Shown here: positions 43,138 to 50,116 of the stretch, piece after piece
Numbering within the stretch: the first letter of the stretch is position 1
Layout of the letters: each line of letters opens with the position of its first letter
IMG/VR virus record: IMGVR_UViG_3300026488_000011
Location: 1 to 64,000 of that record
Reading direction: 5' to 3' (one strand)
Source of the DNA: a virus
Length of the DNA stretch: 64,000 nucleotides
The notes under the pieces: model-generated
What the model was told of the DNA's origin: nothing
Databases searched by the model: none
What the model saw: the letters and a program-made list of their open reading frames with translations, nothing else
Translations under genes and position numbers: made by a program

Positions 43138-45302
43138 TTTTTTTCTTCTACTCCATTGTCAATTAGATCTATAACTTTTAATCCAGGTTTAATGTAATAC
43201 CCTAATGAGTTTAGGATCATGTATAAGACATTACAGTTATCTTTTACAACTTTGTCTATATCTATTACTGACATAATCTCTTCTGGGAATCCTTTGTTAT
43301 ATAGGTTTACTAATGGAAACTTAAATGTCTTTATTTCTGACTTGTTGTATTTTTTAAGGAACTCTTCAAATCTCTGCTTAAGCTCATTGTCTTTTATAGA
43401 GTCCAAGAAGTTTTTCATATCTGTTTTATTATTAATAGTCGTAGGAATTTTAAGAGCCATATATGTAGGCTCAGGAGCATGACCGTACTTAGGTGCAAAC
43501 ACTTCTTCCCATAGCAAGTATTGTAGATATGGTGTTTTAGAAATATCTGGTTCTTTATACGCATTAGCTTCTTTAATTTTCTCTAACTTCAATACTTCCG
43601 GAGAACCTTCTTGTATTTTAGTAATTATATGTTTCTCCATGTCTGCTACTTTCTTCACATATTTACGTAGTGATATTTTCTTGTTACTACCTACCTCACT
43701 CATAATCTCCATCATCATTTCGTCTGCTAACTTCCTTACTGGTCCATACGCAAATGATGCAATAAGATGTACTCCTTTCTTTTCTAAATCAGGTTCTTTA
43801 AACACGTTACCTTCCTGTATTCTCACGTTAGCGTAATAGTGTTTAGATACATCTGTATTTACAAATACATCCCAGAAAAACTCATTCTTCATTTCTAAGT
43901 TTTTAGCAGCGTCATAATCTAAGTTCATATTGGCTCCTAGGAGCTTAATATAGTGGTCGATTGCCTGCGTCGTAAATGTCATAATTGCTGCCGTAATGGA
44001 TACCGCGTCTTTATTAAATACCATCTGACCATCATTATACCACTCTACCCAGTTTTGATATGTAGCACAGGTAGAATCCGTATCTGATAGCACGATTACT
44101 TCTCTTAGCATATCTTTTATATATGCGATCGAAATTGGAAACACTTTAGTAACAAAAAATGTTTTTATCAAGTCTTCTTTTTCCTGGAACGACTGCATTA
44201 GTCTGTTAGCGGTAGAAGCTAATATCTCTACCGTGTCATCGTCTAACGCGTCTTCTCCATCTAAGACATATTTTCTTCCTCTCATTAAGTCAGATTCTAC
44301 ATGTAGTAGTAAGTTAGTAATCCAGCTAGGTATCGATTTTAGATAGTCTCTAGGATTATCTACTTTGATCGGTTTATACTTAATTATATCGTCTAACCAA
44401 CCCTTCATGAATTCAGGATTTAACTCCCGTAATTGGAATAGATCATTTACGTATGCAATAGCTGCTAATTCGAATCCCGATAGTGATTTCAGAAATTTAT
44501 ATATCTCTCTTTCCTTTTCTGTATGCTTCCAGTACGGTCTTGTATTTTTCTTAATTACATTTTCCATCACATAGTCAGGTGTAGGAATAGTAAGTCTATA
44601 CTTCCTTATTATTTCTTCTATCTTATCTACGTCTACTGAGGCTAATATAGCGGTAAGATGATTTAATGTTACTTCAGGGTTTCTATAGTGTCTATTACCG
44701 GATATCATTGATTCAGAGATGGCATTTCCTATACCAGCTACACATCTGGTAATTGAAGTAAGCGTATAATGTGCTGATGGATTATATAACACCGTACCGG
44801 CACTAGCATAAGCTCCTGATAGAGAGTTGTTTTTAATCTTCATGGATTTTTGCAATGTATTGTGGTAATTATGTTTTTCTATATCTCCATCCATTTTGTA
44901 TTTAAAAGCTAGTTTTTTATGTTTAGATCTTAAAGCAATGTTATCGCTAATAAATTCTGCATGTAGAGATTTTTTCTTTTTAGGATTAAAGTAAACTGTA
45001 AATGATGGTACTATTATATCTCCTTGTTGTTTAACATAGTTGATATAACCGATTAGTGTAGTGATTTGATTATTTAGAATCTTACCATCCAATGTTCTTT
45101 CTCTAAACTTAACTCTAGGGTTTTTTATTTTACCTTGTTCTTTAAACTCTTGCAATTTCTTTTTTACTAGTTTTTTAGATTCTGGAAATGGTATATCTTT
45201 TTTCTTAGTTATATAAATAGCTGCTTGTTCTATGTAATCACTTATTGGATCCATATGTGGTTTATAATCTTCAGGTCTTAGCTTAAATATATCTGACATC
45301 AT
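43134..45302 (-). CDS. Family B DNA polymerase, palm/C-terminal part
   Basis: 722 residues. Motif B of family B polymerases is visible at 152-164 (KSMKIKNNSLSG, cf. KxxxNSxYG), preceded by the typical basic helix SDNIALRSKHKKLAFKYKMD, and motif C at 405-410 (LSDTDS). Motif C supplies metal-binding Asp residues and motif B binds the incoming nucleotide. No motif A (SLYP type) and no 3'-5' exonuclease motifs are recognisable, so these may lie in a separate gene, as in a split polymerase, or be very divergent. There is a long insertion between motifs B and C. Tandem ATGs at 45302/45299 follow AAAGGA. The 3' end carries an A AAA AAG slippery site just before TAA. The RNA element copy 2 lies upstream on the other strand. 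Confidence 0.8.
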   Translation of the reverse strand: MMSDIFKLRPEDYKPHMDPISDYIEQAAIYITKKKDIPFPESKKLVKKKLQEFKEQGKIKNPRVKFRERTLDGKILNNQITTLIGYINYVKQQGDIIVPSFTVYFNPKKKKSLHAEFISDNIALRSKHKKLAFKYKMDGDIEKHNYHNTLQKSMKIKNNSLSGAYASAGTVLYNPSAHYTLTSITRCVAGIGNAISESMISGNRHYRNPEVTLNHLTAILASVDVDKIEEIIRKYRLTIPTPDYVMENVIKKNTRPYWKHTEKEREIYKFLKSLSGFELAAIAYVNDLFQLRELNPEFMKGWLDDIIKYKPIKVDNPRDYLKSIPSWITNLLLHVESDLMRGRKYVLDGEDALDDDTVEILASTANRLMQSFQEKEDLIKTFFVTKVFPISIAYIKDMLREVIVLSDTDSTCATYQNWVEWYNDGQMVFNKDAVSITAAIMTFTTQAIDHYIKLLGANMNLDYDAAKNLEMKNEFFWDVFVNTDVSKHYYANVRIQEGNVFKEPDLEKKGVHLIASFAYGPVRKLADEMMMEIMSEVGSNKKISLRKYVKKVADMEKHIITKIQEGSPEVLKLEKIKEANAYKEPDISKTPYLQYLLWEEVFAPKYGHAPEPTYMALKIPTTINNKTDMKNFLDSIKDNELKQRFEEFLKKYNKSEIKTFKFPLVNLYNKGFPEEIMSVIDIDKVVKDNCNVLYMILNSLGYYIKPGLKVIDLIDNGVEEKK
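43137..43143 (-). other. Candidate -1 ribosomal frameshift site A AAA AAG
   Basis: In the polymerase frame the codons are GAA AAA AAG TAA. A AAA AAG is the heptamer used in E. coli dnaX. A GGAG lies about 9 bases upstream, like the dnaX stimulatory Shine-Dalgarno. GTAAT...ATTAC and GGG...CCC complementarity within the 45 bases downstream could give a weak stimulatory stem. Zero-frame termination is immediate. Confidence 0.6.
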
Positions 45303-45402
45303 TTAGTCCTTTATAGGTTCTATGCATTCTATAAACCATTGGTGATATTTGATAACCAAACTTTTTTAATCGGATTAAAATCTGTTGATCTTTAAATAAG
45401 AT

Positions 45403-45705
45403 GTTAGGGAACATATCAAAATCTCTCTATAGATATAGAAGAGTGCGATCACTGTTCTTAGTAGGCCTGGACAACCTACGACCGTGTCATCTTAGCTATC
45501 GCTCTCGGTGATCCTGCCTCTCTGAGGTGGGGTCATCGAGGGTGGTAGTAGAGAAACCATTAGCTGGTGGGAATCACGGGGGAGCAGAGGGGGAGGTCTA
45601 TGTCCGGGTGGGGGCGGGTGTAGGGAAGGACAATACAATCCAATGTTTAACCGATTAGCAAAACTATTTGAACGAAGTGAGAATACTCTGTAAAGAGTAA
45701 ATAAG
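45403..45705 (+). ncRNA. Structured RNA element, copy 2
   Basis: Second, diverged copy of the element at 5777-6112, same orientation. Stems: 45461-45465 with 45475-45479; 45496-45500 with 45544-45548; inside it 45502-45511 with 45533-45542 (10 bp) closing a 21-nt loop of which 19 bases equal copy 1; 45557-45560 with 45567-45570; 45665-45669 with 45681-45685 closing loop GAACGAAGTGA. Stem sequences differ from copy 1 but pairing is kept. G runs at 45578-45582, 45589-45593, 45606-45608, 45610-45614, 45616-45618 and 45623-45625 could form a quadruplex. GTTA-G---CATATC precedes both copies. Plus strand is the inferred sense strand because wobbles are G-U only there. Confidence 0.75.
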
Positions 45706-45772
45706 AAAAAGAAAAAATAAAGATAGAAATATTAGGAATAGAGAAGAAAGTACTAGAGCAGTGTAGATAAGG

Positions 45773-45798
45773 ATAGATAGGAACTATATCCTATCTAT
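45773..45798 (-). terminator. Terminator hairpin, 10-bp stem
   Basis: 10-bp perfect stem containing the stop codon of the 45791 gene; would also stop a plus-strand transcript from RNA element copy 2. Confidence 0.65.
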
Positions 45799-46078
45799 TT
45801 GACTTTATGTACTGTATGAGATCATCAAGTTCATAAACTGTTAAGTTAGATGTGAGAAATGATAAGAATGTTTCACTAAACATCCTATGTCTTTGTTCTA
45901 ATAGTTGTGGAATGTGATAGATTAACCTGTTTGACAGATCAGGGTTATCTGGATTATATATCTCTCTAAGGTATGAGGCTGAGGAAATGTTAATAAGTGT
46001 TGATTCTAATAGATGAGGTAGTAGATTATTATCAGACAGATATTTTACTAAGGTAAGTAAATCTTTATCCGTAAACAT
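45791..46078 (-). CDS. Hypothetical protein with inverted purine bias, 95 aa
   Basis: Not recognised. No Gly, one Ala and two Val in 95 residues; rich in Leu, Ser, Asn and Ile, with a pyrimidine-rich coding strand, like the gene at 6154-6723 which has the same position next to RNA element copy 1. No clear ribosome site precedes ATG 46078. A short ORF 46048-46155 with a proper AAAGGA overlaps its start in another frame, so translation may be coupled to it. Either a small helical protein or a chance ORF antisense to a plus-strand RNA. Confidence 0.45.
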   Translation of the reverse strand: MFTDKDLLTLVKYLSDNNLLPHLLESTLINISSASYLREIYNPDNPDLSNRLIYHIPQLLEQRHRMFSETFLSFLTSNLTVYELDDLIQYIKSNR

Positions 46079-46155
46079 ATTATCGATATTACTTTAGATG
46101 GTGTGTCAAGACGATCTAGTATGGCTGGGAATATGTTTATCATAATTTCTTTCAT
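46048..46155 (-). CDS. Short upstream ORF, 35 aa
   Basis: ATG 46155 behind AAAGGA; encodes a 35-residue peptide with FPAILDRLDTPSKVISII. It overlaps the first 31 bases of the 46078 gene in a different frame. It could be a leader peptide that couples translation, or the true N-terminus of the next gene if a frameshift exists. Confidence 0.4.
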   Translation of the reverse strand: MKEIMINIFPAILDRLDTPSKVISIICLRIKIYLP

Positions 46156-46166
46156 GTCGTGTTCCT

Positions 46167-46544
46167 TTACAGTGGTGATATTTTAGTATCATTAGTGAGT
46201 TGCTTTCTGATAAGGTTATTGAACTTTCTATAGTTTTTTCTTACCATGGTTTTAGCGTTACCTGGGACACCCTTCTTAAAATGTCCTATCGTGCAGTTTA
46301 CTGTAGGATAATGATCTTCAGGTATGTCTAGCTTTTTACCTTTAAATCGTTTATTCAGATCCCTTATAAAGCCGTCTAGGTAGTTCTTATCTAAGTCAGT
46401 GTACTTATAAAGATTTACAGAATGTCTTGAACCATCTGGTAATTCTAAAACCACGTATACTTTATCATCACCTTGTAAATATTGATCTGCGGTGGTGATG
46501 AAGTAGTCTGATCCGTATGAGAAAAATAGAATCTTTACTTTCAT
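46167..46544 (-). CDS. Hypothetical protein, 125 aa
   Basis: Not recognised. Start ATG 46544 behind AAAAGGAG. N-terminal beta-rich half (VKILFFSYGSDYFITTADQYL, KVYVVLELPDGSRHSVNLY) and a basic C-terminal half (KTMVRKNYRKFNNLIRKQL). A CATATTAT promoter-like motif lies 38 bases upstream and a strong terminator separates it from the MazG-like gene. Confidence 0.65.
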   Translation of the reverse strand: MKVKILFFSYGSDYFITTADQYLQGDDKVYVVLELPDGSRHSVNLYKYTDLDKNYLDGFIRDLNKRFKGKKLDIPEDHYPTVNCTIGHFKKGVPGNAKTMVRKNYRKFNNLIRKQLTNDTKISPL

Positions 46545-46581
46545 GTCGTACTCCTTTTGTTAATTTTGATTCTTCTGTTTA

Positions 46582-46589
46582 ATAATATG
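46582..46589 (-). promoter_or_regulatory. Promoter-like motif CATATTAT
   Basis: Minus-strand CATATTATTAA 38 bases before ATG 46544; two mismatches from TATATTAC. Confidence 0.4.
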
Positions 46590-46606
46590 TAAACATATGG
46601 CATTAG

Positions 46607-46638
46607 ACATCACAGTAGGAAATATCCTACTGTGATGT
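46607..46638 (-). terminator. Terminator hairpin, 14-bp stem
   Basis: 14-bp perfect stem with AATA loop, containing the stop codon of the MazG-like gene. Confidence 0.85.
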
Positions 46639-47196
46639 TAAGTTTCGTTCTAATATTTCTCTTTCTTTCTTAAGATCTCTTTGTAAAGCATCTACTTGTG
46701 TAAATTTATTAGGATATCTGGCAGAGAGCTTTTCTATGTTAGAAATCATTAACAGTTCTATGCTATTATCATATGTGGCGTCTCTGATAAAGTAACATAA
46801 GTCTAATAGATCTTTCTTTAACGCATCTATGTCAAACTCTTTTCCGTAGAACAGAGTCTTTTTAGAGTTATCAAAACTGTTTACTAGTATTGTATCGAAT
46901 TCTATGGATTTTATTAGATCGGTATTAAATATTTCTTCTATTTCGTTTATAAAATTGTTATCGTTTAATTCATCAGCAATTATAGCTAGATACCATAACA
47001 TATCTCCTACTTCTTCCAGAGCATTTACATTATCGTTATTTTTAATAGCTTCTCTGAATTCATCTTTTTCTGTAATTATTCCTTGTATACCATGGAATAA
47101 TCTAGCTGTTAAGCCTCTTTCCTCTACTTCCTTTTTAAAAGGATTTAAACTGCTTTCAGTTCTTATTGCTAACGGAATATATTCCTTAAACTTCAT
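46627..47196 (-). CDS. MazG-like nucleotide pyrophosphohydrolase
   Basis: 189 residues, all helical. The metal-binding pattern of all-alpha NTP pyrophosphatases is present: GIITEKDEFREA (E43, E46) and ALEEVGDMLWYLA (E62, D65). A C-terminal half of similar length may be a degenerate second copy (DALKKDLLDLCYFI). MazG-type enzymes hydrolyse dNTPs or ppGpp-like nucleotides to monophosphates; in phages they are thought to adjust nucleotide pools. Start ATG 47196 behind CAGGAG with a 4-base overlap with the upstream gene. Close to the polymerase and dNMP kinase genes, which fits nucleotide metabolism. Confidence 0.75.
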   Translation of the reverse strand: MKFKEYIPLAIRTESSLNPFKKEVEERGLTARLFHGIQGIITEKDEFREAIKNNDNVNALEEVGDMLWYLAIIADELNDNNFINEIEEIFNTDLIKSIEFDTILVNSFDNSKKTLFYGKEFDIDALKKDLLDLCYFIRDATYDNSIELLMISNIEKLSARYPNKFTQVDALQRDLKKEREILERNLTSQ

Positions 47197-47678
47197 TTTA
47201 CATCTCCTGATGTTAATTTCTCTACTAGTTGATTATATGTTCTAAATAGATAAATATCGCATGTATCTCTATCTCTGACTATATAAAAATGAGGTATAGT
47301 ACCGTAGTCATATATTTTATCTCTTATAGACAACGATCCTATCCATTTGACTTTACCTACAGATTCGTCGTATACCTCTTCTTTAGTATTCTTATTCTTC
47401 ATATGGTTATCTTTATCGAATTTAGGTAGGATCTGTATATGTATGTTATTACCAGCTAGAAGTTCTTTATCCTTAGGTTTAAATATAAATGGATAATCTA
47501 GTTTCTTATATAGATCATTATACAGTCCTCTTACCGTACTGTTTATACCATTTTCATCTATATAACTCTTAATCAATCTTTTTAACTCCACTACGTCGTA
47601 ATCTGAGAAGTTCTTTACATCTACTGTAAGTGTACTAGTCTCGTTTGTGATGTATGCTATAGGTATTTCAAATACCAT
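47193..47678 (-). CDS. Hypothetical protein, 161 aa
   Basis: Not recognised. ATG 47678 behind GAAAGGAG; overlaps the MazG-like gene by 4 bases (ATGA), so they are made together. Alpha/beta protein with SVGKVKWIGSLSIRDKIYDYG, HFYIVRDRDTCDIYLFR. Possibly related to nucleotide metabolism by association only. Confidence 0.65.
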   Translation of the reverse strand: MVFEIPIAYITNETSTLTVDVKNFSDYDVVELKRLIKSYIDENGINSTVRGLYNDLYKKLDYPFIFKPKDKELLAGNNIHIQILPKFDKDNHMKNKNTKEEVYDESVGKVKWIGSLSIRDKIYDYGTIPHFYIVRDRDTCDIYLFRTYNQLVEKLTSGDVK

Positions 47679-47731
47679 GGGTTACTCCTTTCTTTTTTGA
47701 TCTCATGGATATTGAAGACAATTAAAAAACA

Positions 47732-47757
47732 GTATAGGGTAAAAGTTTACCCTATAC
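47732..47757 (-). terminator. Terminator hairpin, 12-bp arms
   Basis: Perfect inverted repeat GTATAGGGTAAA/TTTACCCTATAC overlapping the end of the 47752 gene; A-rich left flank. Confidence 0.8.
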
Positions 47758-48711
47758 CTTGTGCAAGTTGTCTTCAATTACGTTTTCAATAGTCTTTATT
47801 ATTTCTTTGGTTTTGTAGAATGATTTTCTAGAATCTGCTATTTTTCTAATCATGCTCCTATTGTTTATACCTTCTGTTAAAACAGAATAGATAATTGCCA
47901 GGAGAGTAGGTTTATGCTCTACCATAGCTATTGATAGTTCTTTGCTGTTTACTGCTATGAACGATCTACTTAGTCCATTTATAACTAAGTCTTCAGTAAT
48001 TCCCTTAGCTCTTTTGTTATCATAAATAACTTTAATATTTTCTACTAGGTCGCTAATAGTTCTAGATGGTAATATTAGTCTCTCTTCTTTATATGCTCTT
48101 TCTAGAGAATCTTTAAGATATCTCAAATCGCCAGTAATTAATCTTCTTAACGTTAGGTTAGGTAACATGTTGATAATCGTATCAAAGTCAATTTCTCTCT
48201 CTATGTCCATTGCAACATAGTGTAACTGTGCTAACACATTTACAATATCGCCTAACTGTTTATCAAATACGGCAGTCATTATCGTAGTAGATATTACAGT
48301 ACTGAACAAATAATTAATAGGTTCGTTGATGCTTAACATAAACCCTGTATCGCCTTCTAAAAACATTTTATTTAGGATTAATCTATTTAGCTGTAATCTT
48401 CCGTTGTATCTATCCGCAAAGTAATCAGTCACATTGATCATATCTTCTAAGTTTTGTTTCATAAACATTCTGAGATCAATAGCTATGGTATCTCTATCCT
48501 TCACATCTTTAAAGATTAAAGGATGATGGAATGGAATTACTTCTTTTTCTATTTCATGTTTTCCAGTAATTAATACTACTTTGTATTTGTTTTCAATTAC
48601 CTCGTAATTTAGAGGTTCGCCTATTTTAATAATCAGCTCATTGAGCTCTGTCTTAATTTTATCTAGATTAGGTGTATATTCACCTAACGTTCCTTTATAT
48701 ACGTCTAACAC
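47752..48711 (-). CDS. Hypothetical helical protein, 319 aa
   Basis: Not recognised. GTG start at 48711 behind AAGGAG. Mostly helical with a beta-rich N-terminal part (YKVVLITGKHEIEKEV). A 35-residue moderately hydrophobic stretch (INYLFSTVISTTIMTAVFDK) is not convincingly transmembrane. Divergent from the plus-strand unit at 48803. May be a virion or assembly protein. Confidence 0.6.
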   Translation of the reverse strand: MLDVYKGTLGEYTPNLDKIKTELNELIIKIGEPLNYEVIENKYKVVLITGKHEIEKEVIPFHHPLIFKDVKDRDTIAIDLRMFMKQNLEDMINVTDYFADRYNGRLQLNRLILNKMFLEGDTGFMLSINEPINYLFSTVISTTIMTAVFDKQLGDIVNVLAQLHYVAMDIEREIDFDTIINMLPNLTLRRLITGDLRYLKDSLERAYKEERLILPSRTISDLVENIKVIYDNKRAKGITEDLVINGLSRSFIAVNSKELSIAMVEHKPTLLAIIYSVLTEGINNRSMIRKIADSRKSFYKTKEIIKTIENVIEDNLHKV

Positions 48712-48802
48712 TTTCTGCTCCTTAAATTTTAATTCAAAATAACGTTATTTAATATCTAGTTCTTTACTGAAAAAAAAAAATGAAACTATTAAGGAGTGTA
48801 AA

Positions 48803-49336
48803 ATGATATGGCAAAAATACTTAGCAGATATATACGGTATCAAAAATATACCTGATGGTCTTTTTGATCTAGAAATAGTAAATGAATCTGAACCGGTAAT
48901 GAACGTAAAAGATGAATTATCCAGACTAAATCCAGAGACTGTTAACGCTTACACATATTCTATAGTTAATAGAAGAAATGAAAACTCGTTATATATAACC
49001 GTGAAAACAAGATATGGTAAATCAGAAGAAATAATAGTCCATGGTGTTACTGAACCTGGAAAAGGTAATAAAACAGATATCCTGTACGAATTTAGATCTA
49101 AAAATAAGTTCACAGATGACGAATTAGCCAAATTAAAAGAAGCTCTAACATTCCTCAAATCTGTCATAGGCGATTCTGAGGCGTTATTTAATTCTAAACC
49201 ATTTATTAAACTAAAATCATGGTTTTTAGCAAACTTAGTCGGATTTGATATTATTGATTCCATTAACAACATAAATCGTATTGTAGCAGGCGTAACTGGT
49301 AAACCTATAAAGTATTGGTTAGAAAATGACTTATGA
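48803..49336 (+). CDS. Hypothetical protein, 177 aa
   Basis: Not recognised. ATG behind AAGGAG. Alpha/beta protein with SLYITVKTRYGKSEEIIVHG and a C-terminal helix SINNINRIVAGVTGKPIKYW. Overlaps the next gene by 11 bases. Two-gene plus-strand unit close to the 605-residue major protein gene. Confidence 0.65.
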   Translation: MIWQKYLADIYGIKNIPDGLFDLEIVNESEPVMNVKDELSRLNPETVNAYTYSIVNRRNENSLYITVKTRYGKSEEIIVHGVTEPGKGNKTDILYEFRSKNKFTDDELAKLKEALTFLKSVIGDSEALFNSKPFIKLKSWFLANLVGFDIIDSINNINRIVAGVTGKPIKYWLENDL

Positions 49337-49583
49337 AGTTTTAGATGTTAAACACGGGAACAAAAGAATTATTTACAGATTTAGCTTGCCTGCTAGGCTA
49401 GATTTAAAAACAGTTAATTTAGGTAGTTCAGATAAGGCTAGGAAGTTTGCTATCGATACTTATAACAATGTTATTGATGAATTAGGTATTAATCCACAGG
49501 ATCACTTAGTAGCTTTAAAATCGATGAAGAAAATAATAGCTACTAGGATAAAAGAAAAAATAAAATCATATACTCCATCATGA
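49326..49583 (+). CDS. Small hypothetical protein, 85 aa
   Basis: Not recognised. Starts inside the end of the previous gene, so translation is coupled. Basic alpha/beta peptide with HGNKRIIYRFSLPARLDLK and a lysine-rich C-terminus. Its stop lies within a bidirectional terminator. Confidence 0.6.
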   Translation: MTYEVLDVKHGNKRIIYRFSLPARLDLKTVNLGSSDKARKFAIDTYNNVIDELGINPQDHLVALKSMKKIIATRIKEKIKSYTPS

Positions 49584-49606
49584 CAGGTTAATTCCTGTCA
49601 TGATGG
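49575..49606. terminator. Bidirectional terminator, 13-bp stem
   Basis: CCATCATGACAGG and its complement separated by TTAATT, between convergent genes. Confidence 0.85.
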
Positions 49607-50053
49607 TTATAAAGATTTCTCTCTTAATACAAGTGGTAACTCGAATATTTCTACTAATTTTTTATCTAGGATTTCATCTGCTTCTTTTATCTTATCTATT
49701 TCTATATGTGTTAATGCCGGTACTTCACCTATTTCTTCTGCTATCATATCTCTTACAATTTTCATATATGTTTCCAGGTGCTTTAGTTTAAATTCAGGCA
49801 GTTCAAAATCGCGAAACACTATCATAACTTTTTCATGTTCCGGTAATGTTTCAGATAAGGACTGAATTTCTTTTATTACTCCTAATGGAAAAACCACTTT
49901 AAGATTGTCAGTGTTGATACTTATTGCAGCTCTAGATTGCGTATCTAACGTTAATACACTGTCCAACTTAAACAACATATTAACTGTCTTGTCTATAGCT
50001 CTTACTGCTGTCATTGGTTTATCTATAGATACTAAGAGTACTGGGTATTTCAT
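49607..50053 (-). CDS. Hypothetical protein, 148 aa
   Basis: Not recognised. ATG 50053 behind AAAAGGAG. Alpha/beta protein: RAAISINTDNLKVVFPLGVI, KVMIVFRDFELPEFKLKHL, then helices. It follows the highly expressed 605-residue gene after a hairpin terminator and may be a chaperone or accessory of it, though this is only positional. Confidence 0.65.
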   Translation of the reverse strand: MKYPVLLVSIDKPMTAVRAIDKTVNMLFKLDSVLTLDTQSRAAISINTDNLKVVFPLGVIKEIQSLSETLPEHEKVMIVFRDFELPEFKLKHLETYMKIVRDMIAEEIGEVPALTHIEIDKIKEADEILDKKLVEIFELPLVLREKSL

Positions 50054-50096
50054 GTTTTCTCCTTTTTTTGTTTAGTAAAAAAGAAATAGGAACGGA

Positions 50097-50116
50097 ATAC
50101 GGATTAAGATCCGTAT
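50097..50116 (-). terminator. Terminator hairpin
   Basis: 8-bp perfect stem containing the stop codon of the 605-residue gene. Confidence 0.65.
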
